From positions 62,001 to 126,000 of the forward strand of contig NZ_JTAN02000021.1 in assembly GCF_000949135.2 (NCBI RefSeq): a stretch of 64,000 nucleotides of DNA, written 5' to 3'. Shown in pieces: positions 25,560-34,368 of this stretch. This DNA is from Burkholderia sp. USMB20 (lineage in GTDB: Bacteria > Pseudomonadota > Gammaproteobacteria > Burkholderiales > Burkholderiaceae). Each line of letters opens with the position of its first letter. Within the stretch, counting starts at the first letter, position 1. The translations under genes and the position numbers were made by a program. The notes below the pieces were generated by a model. It did no database searches. It was not told the DNA's origin and saw only the letters and a program-made list of their open reading frames with translations.

Positions 25560-26120
25560 CTAGCGCGGCGCGACAGGCTCGGGCGCGGCGGGGAGCGTGC
25601 GTGCGCCGTCGCCGAGCGCGCGCTGCATCAGCGCGGTGTCGATCCAGCGGCCGTGCTTGAAACCGACCGCCTTCAGCACGCCGGCCGGCTCGAAACCGAA
25701 CGCGCGGTGCAGCGACGTCGACCCGCCGGTGCCGCCGTCGGCGATCACCGCGATCATCTGCCGCCACGGGCCGGCTTCGCAACGCGCGATCAGTGCCGCG
25801 AGCAGCGCGCGGCCGATGCCGCGGCCGCGCTGCGCGTCGTCGATGTAGATCGAATCCTCGATCGTGTGGCGGTACGCGCTGCGCGTGCGATAGGGCGTCG
25901 CGTACGCGTAGCCGGCGATGCGGCCGTCGCATTCCGCGACGAGATAGGGCAGCCCGTGGCGCAGCACCGCGTCGCGGCGCGTGCGCAGTTCGTCGACGTC
26001 GGGCGGCGTCTCCTCGAACGACGCGACGCTGTGGCGCACGTGGTGCGCGTAGATCGCGTGAATGGCGTCGAGATCGGCATCGGTCGCGTCGCGGACGACG
26101 CAGGCGGGAGCGGCGGGCAT
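25560..26120 (-). CDS. GNAT acetyltransferase, phosphinothricin N-acetyltransferase-like
   Basis: The 186-residue enzyme matches the PAT/MnaT group of GNAT acetyltransferases: IYAHHVRHSVASFEE near the N-terminus, YATPYRTRSAYRHTIEDSIY, the acetyl-CoA loop QRGRGIGRALL, and the C-terminal GFKHGRWID. These enzymes acetylate phosphinothricin, methionine sulfoximine or sulfone and related amino acids, giving tolerance. The start at 26120 precedes MPAAPACVVRDA; the frame extends upstream without family sequence. It forms an operon with the MerR regulator 9 bp downstream. Confidence 0.88.
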   Translation of the reverse strand: MPAAPACVVRDATDADLDAIHAIYAHHVRHSVASFEETPPDVDELRTRRDAVLRHGLPYLVAECDGRIAGYAYATPYRTRSAYRHTIEDSIYIDDAQRGRGIGRALLAALIARCEAGPWRQMIAVIADGGTGGSTSLHRAFGFEPAGVLKAVGFKHGRWIDTALMQRALGDGARTLPAAPEPVAPR

Positions 26121-26221
26121 GGTGGCGGAGCAGGCGGGTGAAACCGCTACTATGCCGGCCGTCGGGCGGTGCGGTAAAGGCGTTGGCCGCGTCGCCTGCG
26201 TGCAGGGCCTGCCCGACCGGC

Positions 26222-27184
26222 CTACAGATGGCCGTCCGCGTCGCGAACGGCGTCGGCGATCGCCTCCGCGACGCGCTGCACGCGCGGCGAGCGGCGCACG
26301 TCCGGGTGGACGACGAGCCAGATCTCGCGCTCGACGTCGCAACGAGGCACGGACGTCAGTTCGACGAGCGCTGCGGGGGCCGACAACGACGGATCGGCCG
26401 CGGCCGGGCCCGAGCTCGTGGCCGGCACGTCGACGAGAAAGCGCGGCAGCAACGCGATTCCCGCACCGGCCACGCACGCACGATGCAGCGCGGCCAGGTC
26501 GTTGGCGACGAACGCGAAGCGGCGCCCGGCCGCGAAGCGCTCGAGCCATTGCTGCTGCGGCATTTGCGCGAGCGCGTCGTCGTAACCGAGGAATGCCCAG
26601 GTGTCGGGCGGCGCGGTGGCCCAGTCGCGCGATGCGCACAGCGCGAAGCGCATCGTGCCGAGCCGGCGCGCGGCCAGCCCCGGCTCGTTCGGTCGTGACA
26701 AGCGCACGGCGAGGTCGGCTTCGCGCGCATACAGGTTGGCCGCGTGCATTTCGCCCATCAGGTCGATCCGCAGCGCGGGCCACGCGCGCTGCGCGCGGGC
26801 GAGCCGCGGCGCGAGGAAGTGGCTCGCGAATACCGGCGACGCGGACACGCGCACCACTCCGTCGAGCGCCGCCGCCCCCTGCGCGGCGCGCGCGAACGCA
26901 TGCACGTCGGTTTCGACGCGCGCCGCATGTTCGGCGAGATGCAGCCCTTCGTCGGTCGGCGGCCAGCCGCGCGGCAGCCGGTCGAACAGCCGGATGCCGA
27001 GCGCGGACTCCAGCGCGTCGATGCGCCGGGCAACCGTCGAATGCTGGACCTGCAGCGTCCGTGCCGCGGCCGACAGGCTGCCGCCGCGCATCACCGCGAG
27101 GAAATAGCGGAGGTCGTCCCAGCTCATCGGCGGCGCGGACACTGCCGTTGGTTCGGTCGAATTTTGCACAGTAGATGGGTGCAT
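26222..27184 (-). CDS. LysR-type transcriptional regulator
   Basis: The 320-residue protein has an N-terminal winged helix (DDLRYFLAVMRGGSLSAAARTLQVQHSTVARRID, about residues 23-57) and a periplasmic-binding-like effector domain. The Met at 27184 has a GGAA about 8 bp upstream but overlaps the operator repeat. Met20 at 27127 is an alternative with the family's more usual short N-terminus. It is divergent from the quinone oxidoreductase, 68 bp apart, and very likely controls it and itself. The effector is unknown. Confidence 0.88.
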   Translation of the reverse strand: MHPSTVQNSTEPTAVSAPPMSWDDLRYFLAVMRGGSLSAAARTLQVQHSTVARRIDALESALGIRLFDRLPRGWPPTDEGLHLAEHAARVETDVHAFARAAQGAAALDGVVRVSASPVFASHFLAPRLARAQRAWPALRIDLMGEMHAANLYAREADLAVRLSRPNEPGLAARRLGTMRFALCASRDWATAPPDTWAFLGYDDALAQMPQQQWLERFAAGRRFAFVANDLAALHRACVAGAGIALLPRFLVDVPATSSGPAAADPSLSAPAALVELTSVPRCDVEREIWLVVHPDVRRSPRVQRVAEAIADAVRDADGHL

Positions 27185-27208
27185 AACGGGAATTCCGTTC
27201 GATTATGC
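27181..27208. promoter_or_regulatory. Nested inverted repeat, probable LysR operator
   Basis: GCATAA (27181-27186) is mirrored by TTATGC (27203-27208). Inside these, AACGG (27185-27189) is mirrored by CCGTT (27195-27199). The site lies in the 68 bp between the divergent LysR and quinone oxidoreductase genes, where a LysR regulator normally binds. Confidence 0.55.
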
Positions 27209-27252
27209 ACGATGGGATGATCGTGTCACTTCATTCGATTGCGGGGAACGTC

Positions 27253-28251
27253 ATGACCCAAACTGCCACCGCCACCCGGATCGGGATCGACCGCTACGGC
27301 GACGCCGGCGTGCTGCGCCGTGTCGATGCGCCCGTCGTGCCGCCCGGTGCCGGCGAGGTGCGGATTCGCCAGACCGCCGTCGGCGTGAATTTCGTCGACA
27401 TTTATTTCAGGACCGGCGCGCACCCGTTGCCGGCACTGCCGGACGCGCTCGGCGTGGAGGCGGCCGGCGTGGTCGAGGCGGTCGGGCCCGGCGTGACGGC
27501 GCTCGTCCCGGGCCAGCGCGTTGCCTATGCGGGACTGCCGACCGGCAGCTACGCGAGCCTGCGCACGCTGCCCGCCGAGCGCGTGGTGTCCGTGCCCGAC
27601 GGCGTGAGCGACGACGCGGCCGCGGCCGGGCTGCTGAAAGGCATTACCGTCTACATGCTGCTGCACCGCGTGCGGCGGGTCGGCGCCGGCGAGACCGTGC
27701 TCGTGCATGCGGCGGCCGGCGGCGTCGGCTTGCTGGCGACGCAGTGGGCGCGCGCGCTCGGCGCACGGGTGATCGGCACGGTCGGCTCGGCCGCGAAGGC
27801 GGCGCTGGTGCGCGCACACGGGGCGGAAGCGGTGGTCGATTATCGCGAGGCGGATTTCGTCGCGGCGGCCCGCGCGTTCGGCGGCGGCGCAGGCGTCGAC
27901 TACGCGATCGACGGAATCGGCGGCGACGTGCTGACGCGTACGCTCGGCGCGGTCCGGCCGTTCGGGATGGTCGCGAGCATCGGGCAGGTCGCCGCGATCG
28001 GCGCGCGGCAGACGATCGATCTCGACGAACTCGGGCCGGCCCGCTCGATCGCGCTGGCGCGGCCGAGCGTGCTGGGTTTCATCGCGCGTGACGTGGCGGG
28101 GTATCGGGAAGCGGCGCGCGCGACGCTGGAACGGCTCGCGGACGGGATGCACGTGGAGATCGGCGCGCGGCTGCCGCTCGAACAGGCGGCCGACGCGCAT
28201 CGCTTGCTGGAGTCGCGGCAGACGACGGGCGGGGTGGTGCTGGTGCCGTGA
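27253..28251 (+). CDS. Zinc-independent quinone oxidoreductase (QOR, MDR superfamily)
   Basis: The 332-residue enzyme has the QOR pattern: GVNFVDIYFRTG (44-55), GVEAAGVVEAVGPGV, and the NADPH-binding AAAGGVG (153-159). It lacks the cysteine cluster of zinc alcohol dehydrogenases. It should reduce quinones or activated alkenes with NADPH, in the cytosol. The start at 27253 has a GGGGA ribosome binding site; an upstream Met at 27205 lies inside the operator. It is divergent from, and presumably controlled by, the LysR regulator. Confidence 0.9.
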   Translation: MTQTATATRIGIDRYGDAGVLRRVDAPVVPPGAGEVRIRQTAVGVNFVDIYFRTGAHPLPALPDALGVEAAGVVEAVGPGVTALVPGQRVAYAGLPTGSYASLRTLPAERVVSVPDGVSDDAAAAGLLKGITVYMLLHRVRRVGAGETVLVHAAAGGVGLLATQWARALGARVIGTVGSAAKAALVRAHGAEAVVDYREADFVAAARAFGGGAGVDYAIDGIGGDVLTRTLGAVRPFGMVASIGQVAAIGARQTIDLDELGPARSIALARPSVLGFIARDVAGYREAARATLERLADGMHVEIGARLPLEQAADAHRLLESRQTTGGVVLVP

Positions 28252-28342
28252 CGGCGGGCGGGGCGGCACGGCAATCGCAAATCGGGAGAACGGTCGCCAC
28301 GTGGCGTCGATCGGCCGGCGATCGCTGCCGCCGGCCTGCGAA

Positions 28343-29872
28343 TCAGTGGTGCTTGCGCAGCGGCGCGCTCTCGACGAACCAGGCGAGCACGAACGCGATC
28401 GCGATCACGCCGGCCGCCGCGAGATACACCACATGCAGCGACCCGGCGAACGCATGCAGGTACGCATCGCGCACCGCATCCGGCAACTGGTGCACGGCCG
28501 CCGGGCCGAGCGCGGGCGGCAGCTCGGTGCCGGCCGGCAGCGCCTGCACGATCCGCGACTGCAGCCCGTGCGAGAACAGTGCGCCGAACGCGGCGACGCC
28601 GAGCGAACCGCCGATCGAGCGGAACAGCGTCGCGCCCGACGTCGCGACCCCCATGTGCCGGAATTCGACCGTGTTCTGCACCGCGAGCGTCAGCACCGGC
28701 ATCACCATGCCGAGCCCGATCCCGAGCAGCGCCATGTACGCGTACATCGTGTGGAGCGGCGTGTCGAGCGACAGCGTCGACAGCAGCGCCATCGCGACGC
28801 CGCCGATCAGCGTGCCCGCGATCGGAAACGGCCGATACGTGCCGAGCCGCGAGATCAGCCGGCCGCTGACGACCGACATCGCGAGCATCCCGCCCATCAT
28901 CGGCAGCAGCTGCATCCCGGCCTGCGACGGCGTCGAGCCTTTCACGACCTGCAGATAGAGCGGAATGAACGTGACCGACCCGAACAGCGCGATGCCGACG
29001 ACGAAGCCGATCAGGCTCATCAGCACGAAGGTGCGCTGGCGGAACAGTTCGAGCGGCATGATCGGCTCGGCCGCGAGCCGCTCCTCGTAGATGAAGCCGC
29101 CGACCGCGACCACGCCGAGCACCAGCGTCATCCACAGCTGCGGCGACGACCACGGCAGCAGCGAACCGCCTTCGCTCGTGAACAGGATCACGCAGGTGAG
29201 GGCCGTCGCGAGGAACGCCGCGCCCATGTAGTCGATCCGGTGCTTCACGTGCGCGGTATGCGGCCGGAACGCGATGCCGATCACCGCGAGCGCGAGCAGG
29301 CCGAGCGGCAGGTTGATCGTGAAGATCCAGCGCCACGACAGGTGTTCGACCAGGAAGCCGCCGAGCAGCGGCCCGACGATCGTCGCGAGGCCGTACACGC
29401 CGCCGAACATCCCCTGATAGCGCGCGCGGCGGTCGGGCGGCACGAGATCGCCGATCGCGGCCATCGTGACGACCATCAGCCCGCCGCCGCCGAGCCCCTG
29501 CAGCGCGCGCAGCACGATCAGTTGCGTCATGTCCTGCGCGATGCCGCACAGCGCGGAGCCGGCGAGAAACAGCACGATCGCGGCCTGCAACACGATCTTG
29601 CGGCCGTACAGGTCGCCGAGCTTGCCGTACAGCGGCAGCACGACCGTCGACGACAGCAGGTACGCGGTGACGACCCATGACAACTGGTCGAGGCCGCCGA
29701 GCTCGCCGACGATGGTCGGCAGCGCGGTCGACACGATCGTCTGGTCGAGCGCGGACAGCAGCATGACGAGCAGCAGCGCGGCGACGATCAGCCCGGTCGG
29801 CGCATCGCGGCGGGCCGCGTCGGCGGCCGGCGGGGCAAGGAGGGTATCGGTTCTCATCGAGATATCTGCCAT
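28343..29872 (-). CDS. MFS multidrug efflux transporter, DHA2 (14-span, EmrB/QacA) family
   Basis: The 509-residue inner-membrane protein has 14 predicted spans. It shows the DHA2 motifs LDQTIVSTALPTI (motif D1 region), GKLGDLYGRK (motif A) and GGGGLMVVTMAAIGD with GPLLGGFL (motif C). It should export hydrophobic drugs or cations using the proton gradient. There is no EmrA-type partner beside it. A good sigma-70 promoter lies just upstream (29890-29918). No MarR or TetR regulator is adjacent, but TTG/CAA half-sites overlap the -35. Confidence 0.9.
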   Translation of the reverse strand: MADISMRTDTLLAPPAADAARRDAPTGLIVAALLLVMLLSALDQTIVSTALPTIVGELGGLDQLSWVVTAYLLSSTVVLPLYGKLGDLYGRKIVLQAAIVLFLAGSALCGIAQDMTQLIVLRALQGLGGGGLMVVTMAAIGDLVPPDRRARYQGMFGGVYGLATIVGPLLGGFLVEHLSWRWIFTINLPLGLLALAVIGIAFRPHTAHVKHRIDYMGAAFLATALTCVILFTSEGGSLLPWSSPQLWMTLVLGVVAVGGFIYEERLAAEPIMPLELFRQRTFVLMSLIGFVVGIALFGSVTFIPLYLQVVKGSTPSQAGMQLLPMMGGMLAMSVVSGRLISRLGTYRPFPIAGTLIGGVAMALLSTLSLDTPLHTMYAYMALLGIGLGMVMPVLTLAVQNTVEFRHMGVATSGATLFRSIGGSLGVAAFGALFSHGLQSRIVQALPAGTELPPALGPAAVHQLPDAVRDAYLHAFAGSLHVVYLAAAGVIAIAFVLAWFVESAPLRKHH

Positions 29873-29889
29873 GGCAGGGAATGGAGCGA

Positions 29890-29918
29890 AATATAGAGAT
29901 AATTTGTTGCCTGGTCAA
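29890..29918 (-). promoter_or_regulatory. Sigma-70 promoter of the DHA2 efflux gene
   Basis: On the minus strand TTGACC (29913-29918) and TATATT (29890-29895) are separated by exactly 17 bp, close to consensus. The -10 lies 18 bp upstream of the start codon. Confidence 0.65.
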
Positions 29919-30006
29919 TTTCTGCCGGGCCTCGATTTGTTGCATCGGTAACAGGAGATTGCCGGCCGGGAAAATTGATCGCGATCAGCCCGACGGCGGA
30001 CCGGAC

Positions 30007-30033
30007 TCAAGTTTTTTGCAGGCAAACCGTAAT
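30007..30033 (+). promoter_or_regulatory. Sigma-28 (FliA) type promoter of the chemoreceptor gene
   Basis: TCAAGTTT (30007-30014), an 11-bp spacer, then ACCGTAAT (30026-30033) resembles the flagellar consensus TAAAGTTT-N11-GCCGATAA with exact spacing. It lies 54 bp upstream of a chemoreceptor gene, the expected target class. Confidence 0.65.
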
Positions 30034-30038
30034 CCAGA

Positions 30039-30064
30039 GTGCCGCGGACCGATTGCCGCGGCAC
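30039..30064 (+). other. GC-rich hairpin in the chemoreceptor leader
   Basis: GTGCCGCGG (30039-30047) pairs with CCGCGGCAC (30056-30064) around an 8-base loop, followed by cctttat. It lies at or just after the expected start of the sigma-28 transcript, so it would form the 5' end of the mRNA. It may stabilise the transcript or block read-in. A terminator role is possible but the T run is weak. Confidence 0.45.
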
Positions 30065-30086
30065 CCTTTATCGCTCCCGTGCCGTC

Positions 30087-31646
30087 ATGAACCTGAACGC
30101 CCTGTTTTCCCGTTTCTCGATCCGTACGCGGATTTTTTCCACGCTCGGGCTCGTCGCCGTGCTGCTCGTCGTGTCGGGCCTGATCGGCCTGACCGGCATG
30201 CAGCGCTCGAACCGCGCGCTCGACGAAGCCTATACGCGCGAGCTGGCCGCGAAGACCGCGCTGTCCGCCGCGAGCCTGAACCTGACGATCGTGCGCACCA
30301 CGCTCGACCGCGCGATGCTGCATCCGGAGGCGCCGGAAGTGCCCGAGCTCGTCAACAAGGCCGAGGGCTATCTCGCGAAGGCCGACGCCGCGTGGCGCAC
30401 CTACGCGACGATGCCGCACGACGGCGACGAAGGCCCGCTCGCGACCCGGCTCGACGCCGCGCGTCAGGCGCTGATCGGACAGGCGTTGAAGCCGATGATC
30501 GACGCGATCCGCGCGGGACGCCGCGACGACGCCGACCGCCTGCTGATGACGGTCGCGCCGCCGCTGTCGGTCGCGCTCACGCAGGCGACCGACGCGCTCG
30601 ACGCGTACCAGGCCGCGCGCGGCAAGGACGTCTACGACACCGCGCAGACCTATTACGGCTGGATGCGCGCGGGCGCGATCGCCGGCATCGCGTTCGGTCT
30701 CGCCGCGTGTCTCGGCTGCGCGGTCGGCCTGCATTTCGCGATCACGCAACCGGTGAACCGGCTGCTGTCGCATTTCCGCCGCCTGTCGGACGGCGACTTG
30801 ACGTCGGAAGTGCGCTGGTCGTCGCGCGACGAGATGGCCGAGCTGGTCAAGGGCGTGACGGGCATGCAGCGCAGCCTTGCCGATACGGTGCGCCAGGTCA
30901 GCCAGGGTTCCGAAGCGATCTCGACCGCGACGCACCAGATCGCGGCCGGCAACACCGACCTGTCGCAGCGTACCGAGGAGCAGGCGTCCGCGCTGCAGGA
31001 GACGGCCGCGAGCATGGAACAGCTGACGGCGACCGTGAAGCAGAACGCCGATCACGCGGTCGAGGCGCAGGCGTGCGCGGACAACGCGAGCGAGATCGCG
31101 ACGCGCGGCGCGACGGTCGTCGGCGAGGTGATCGGCACGATGAACGAGATCGACCAGAGTTCGCAGAAGGTGGCCGACATCATCGGCACGATCGAGGGCA
31201 TCGCGTTCCAGACCAACATCCTCGCGCTGAATGCGGCGGTCGAAGCCGCGCGCGCGGGCGAGCAGGGCCGCGGCTTCGCGGTGGTCGCGGGCGAGGTGCG
31301 CACGCTCGCGCAGCGCTCGGCGTCGGCCGCGAAGGAGATCCGCACGCTGATCGGCGAGTCGGTCGAGCGCGTCGCGACGGGGTCGCGGCTGGTCGGCGTG
31401 GCCGGCGCGACGATGCAGGACATCCAGCAGGCGATCGGCCGCGTGACGGGCATCATGACCGAGATCGCGGCCGCGTCGAACGAGCAGCGCGACGGTATCG
31501 AGCAGGTGAACCGCGCGGTGTCGCAGATGGATCAGGTGTCACAGCAGAACGCGGCGCTGGTCGAGCAGGCGGCGGCGGCTGCGGCGTCGCTCGAGGAGCA
31601 GGCCGATGGGCTGCGGCGGGCGGTGGGGGCGTTTCGGGTGGCGTGA
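30087..31646 (+). CDS. Methyl-accepting chemotaxis protein (4-helix-bundle sensor type)
   Basis: The 519-residue receptor has TM1 at about 17-38 and a periplasmic four-helix-bundle (TarH-like) ligand domain to about 188. TM2 lies at about 192-216 and a HAMP domain follows. The cytoplasmic signalling hairpin has the highly conserved tip IEGIAFQTNILALNAAVEAA. It relays ligand binding to CheA/CheW. No C-terminal CheR-docking pentapeptide (NWETF-like) is present; it ends VGAFRVA. The start at 30087 (MNLNALFSRFSIRTR) is typical. A sigma-28-type promoter lies upstream. The ligand is unknown. Confidence 0.93.
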   Translation: MNLNALFSRFSIRTRIFSTLGLVAVLLVVSGLIGLTGMQRSNRALDEAYTRELAAKTALSAASLNLTIVRTTLDRAMLHPEAPEVPELVNKAEGYLAKADAAWRTYATMPHDGDEGPLATRLDAARQALIGQALKPMIDAIRAGRRDDADRLLMTVAPPLSVALTQATDALDAYQAARGKDVYDTAQTYYGWMRAGAIAGIAFGLAACLGCAVGLHFAITQPVNRLLSHFRRLSDGDLTSEVRWSSRDEMAELVKGVTGMQRSLADTVRQVSQGSEAISTATHQIAAGNTDLSQRTEEQASALQETAASMEQLTATVKQNADHAVEAQACADNASEIATRGATVVGEVIGTMNEIDQSSQKVADIIGTIEGIAFQTNILALNAAVEAARAGEQGRGFAVVAGEVRTLAQRSASAAKEIRTLIGESVERVATGSRLVGVAGATMQDIQQAIGRVTGIMTEIAAASNEQRDGIEQVNRAVSQMDQVSQQNAALVEQAAAAAASLEEQADGLRRAVGAFRVA

Positions 31647-31725
31647 CGCACGGTGCGGCGCGCGCAGCGGGAGCAGTGGGCGGGGTAGTCATCCGGCGCG
31701 CGCCCGCCACCCGCGTTCCGCCGCG

Positions 31726-33393
31726 TCATCCACCCGCAAGCTGCGCCGCCGAGCGCGCCGACGCGACGAGCAGCAGCTTCATCGTCGCGCGCGTCGCGCC
31801 GACGAACAGCTTGCGGGCCGCACGCGCGTCGAGCGTGTCGAAGTCGACCTCGGTGAGGATCACGCACGGCGCGGACTGTCCCTTGAAGCGGTAGATCGAA
31901 TCGAGCAGCACGTCGCCTTCGCGATATTCAGGGTTGCCGAACAGGTCGTACTTGCCGGTGAAGCGCTTGACCCGGTGCGGGCCGAGCTGGTCGAGCCGCG
32001 CGAGCACCGAGCTTTCGCGGCCGCGATACGACAGGACCGCGATGTCCTGCTTGCGGAAGCCGAGCGACAGCGCGTGCGTGATCGCGCGCTTGGTCGCGTC
32101 GATGCATGCTTCGGCGAGTGCGTCGCCCGACGCGCCGTCTTCCCCGTATGACGACACCGACGGATCGGAACCGTCGAACGGGCTGCCCGAGCGCAGTTCG
32201 GCCGCGAGCGGCTCGACGCGGCCGACGACGTCGCGCACGAATTCGAGCAGGTCGCGCGGGCTGCGGTAATTCGTCAGCGCCTTCAACGTGACCCAGCCGG
32301 GCAGCGCGACGGGCTCGCGCAGATAGAGGTTCTGCAGCGGGTCTTCCAGCCACCACCACGCGGCGTCCGGCGCCAGCAGGCGCTCGAGCGCCGCCGCCCA
32401 CGGCGCGTGGAAGTCCTGTCCTTCGTCGACGATCAGCACATCGAAGCGCCAGCGTTCCGGAATCGGCGCTTGCGCGAAGCGCGCCTCGAGCCGCTCGAAC
32501 GCGCCGGGCGTGTCGAAGTCGGGCGTATAGCCGCCGTCGCGGGCGACCCAGTCGCACAGCTGATGGTAGTTCGCGATCTTCGCGCCGGGCGGCGCGATGC
32601 GCGCGATGTAGTCGGCGAGCGGCCGGTTGAAACACACGTAGAGCACGCGCTTGCCGGCCGCGACCGCGTCGCGCATCGCCTGCACCGCGAGCTGCGTCTT
32701 GCCCGAACCCGCGGTGCCCGTCACGCGCAAGCGGAACGGCGTGAATTCGAGCTGGCGCGCCCACTCGGCAAGCCCGCCCGACAGCCGCGTGACGAGCGTG
32801 CCGGCCTGCCCGACGAGCGCGCTCGTGTCGGGCGTGAGCGCCAGTTCGTCCGCGAGGAAGTGATGCAGCTTCGCTGCGTTCGGCAACGGCTCGTCGTGCT
32901 CGGGCAGGATCTGCAGGATCACCTGCGCGAGCTGCGCCTTGCGCGACGCGTCGACGATGCGGTCGGCCGCGACGCCGGCGATCGCCGTCTCGCGGATCGC
33001 GTAGTCGGGGCAGTACAGCAGCGCCTCGACGCCATAGACGCCCGCGCCGAGCGCGGCGGTCAGCCGCCGGTGCAGCGTCTCCTGCGTGCGCGCGAGCTGG
33101 ATCGGGACGTTGCGCTCCTTCTGCAGGTAGACCTTCACGAGCCCCTTCGGCGTTTCGCGCAGGAAGCCGGCCTTCTGCTCGATCAGCAGCACGCGGCCGG
33201 CCGGGCTCACGACGACGAACGCCGCTTCGCCGAACACCGAGAAACCCTGGTCGGCACGCGTCCAGTGCACGCCGTGATAGACGGTGTAGCTGTCCGGCAG
33301 CGCGTGTTCGAGGGCGGCAAGCGTCTCGCGCTCGCGTTCGGCCGCGCCGGTGGCGGCGAGGCTTTTCCAGTCGTCGGGAATGAGGCGGGCCAT
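31726..33393 (-). CDS. NERD-domain protein fused to an SF1 (UvrD-like) helicase
   Basis: The 555-residue protein starts with a nuclease-related NERD domain (about 20-110), where GEAAFVVV and IEQK (71-74) supply the acidic and E-x-K positions. A superfamily 1 helicase core follows: Walker A GTAGSGKT (226-233), Walker B DEGQD (323-327), Arg-finger-like NYRSPRDL and the C-terminal YRFKGQSAPCVIL (motif V/VI region). It probably acts on DNA in the cytosol, and the layout suggests combined cleavage and unwinding, possibly in defence or repair. It is 120 bp downstream of the pseudo-receiver regulator on the same strand. Confidence 0.82.
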   Translation of the reverse strand: MARLIPDDWKSLAATGAAERERETLAALEHALPDSYTVYHGVHWTRADQGFSVFGEAAFVVVSPAGRVLLIEQKAGFLRETPKGLVKVYLQKERNVPIQLARTQETLHRRLTAALGAGVYGVEALLYCPDYAIRETAIAGVAADRIVDASRKAQLAQVILQILPEHDEPLPNAAKLHHFLADELALTPDTSALVGQAGTLVTRLSGGLAEWARQLEFTPFRLRVTGTAGSGKTQLAVQAMRDAVAAGKRVLYVCFNRPLADYIARIAPPGAKIANYHQLCDWVARDGGYTPDFDTPGAFERLEARFAQAPIPERWRFDVLIVDEGQDFHAPWAAALERLLAPDAAWWWLEDPLQNLYLREPVALPGWVTLKALTNYRSPRDLLEFVRDVVGRVEPLAAELRSGSPFDGSDPSVSSYGEDGASGDALAEACIDATKRAITHALSLGFRKQDIAVLSYRGRESSVLARLDQLGPHRVKRFTGKYDLFGNPEYREGDVLLDSIYRFKGQSAPCVILTEVDFDTLDARAARKLFVGATRATMKLLLVASARSAAQLAGG

Positions 33394-33513
33394 GAAGTCG
33401 GGCGGCGGATGCCGGTCGTGAACGGGGTCCGGCTATTGTACTGAGGAACCCGTTCACGACCGCCGCGCCGCAGGGGCGCCGGCCATGCGAAAGAGGTAGA
33501 CGGCGTGCGGGAA

Positions 33514-34368
33514 TTACCCGCGTGCGAGCCGCTTCGCGAGGTCGGCGCTGAGGATCGCCATGCGCGCGGGTTTTTCGTAGCAGACGACGTCGAATGCGCG
33601 GATCACTTCGCTGATGTCCGCTTCGCTCGCGCGGCCGGTGAGCAGGTCGCCCGTCAGCACGAAGATCGGCGCGCCCGGATTGTCGGACGTGCGCACCGCC
33701 TTGATCGCGGTGGCGGCCGTGCTGTCGTCGAACAGCCATTCGGTGACGACCGCGTCGAACGCCTGGCCCTGCAGCGCGTCGACGAACGGCGCGAGGCCGT
33801 CGAACGCGGCCGTCGAGAATCCCTGCCGCTCGAGATAGCGGCACAACTCGGTCGCGCTGACGCGATCGGGATCGATCACCGCGACGACGAGCTTGTCGCT
33901 CTCCGCGCGGCGCGGATAGATCTCGATCTTGTGCACGTCGTACGCGTTCTGATACAGCACGCCCGTATGGCGCAGCACGCGCCAGCGGCCGTTCTGTTCG
34001 TACGCGACGAACTCGGGGCGCGCGCCGGCTTCGAGCGGCGCGCCGATCCAGGCGGTGCACGGAATTTCGGCGACGCCGGCGTACAGGACGGCCTCCTGCG
34101 AATAGGCGCCGACCATGCCGGGGTCGAGCGTCTGCGCGCCGAACAGTTGAGCGGCGGGCTCGCCGTAGGCTTCGGCGACTTTCTTGATCTGCGCGAGCGT
34201 CCAGGGGCTGCTGCCGCGCAGCTTGCGGTGACCCTGCGAAAAGCTCAGGTCGAGGATGCGGCACAGCTCGGTGGTTTGCTGGCGCTTGCCGATGCCGTTG
34301 CGGGTCATCAGCTCGCGCACGCGCTCGGCAACCGCGAGGGAATCCGTGGTGATTGCTTCAGTGGTCAT
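33514..34368 (-). CDS. Helix-turn-helix regulator with degenerate receiver (REC-like) domain
   Basis: The 284-residue protein has an N-terminal helical DNA-binding-like region (residues 10-75, with RILDLSFSQGHRKLRG) and a middle part of unknown type. A C-terminal receiver-like domain starts at about 158. The acidic pair Asp166/Asp168, Thr239 and Lys266-Pro267 of receiver domains are visible. The phosphoacceptor position, in FDAVVTEW, is Glu210 instead of Asp. It therefore probably cannot be phosphorylated normally and may be locked active. The order, DNA-binding domain before receiver, is also the reverse of usual response regulators. The Met at 34368 gives the natural N-terminus. The next gene downstream is the NERD helicase. 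Confidence 0.65.
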   Translation of the reverse strand: MTTEAITTDSLAVAERVRELMTRNGIGKRQQTTELCRILDLSFSQGHRKLRGSSPWTLAQIKKVAEAYGEPAAQLFGAQTLDPGMVGAYSQEAVLYAGVAEIPCTAWIGAPLEAGARPEFVAYEQNGRWRVLRHTGVLYQNAYDVHKIEIYPRRAESDKLVVAVIDPDRVSATELCRYLERQGFSTAAFDGLAPFVDALQGQAFDAVVTEWLFDDSTAATAIKAVRTSDNPGAPIFVLTGDLLTGRASEADISEVIRAFDVVCYEKPARMAILSADLAKRLARG

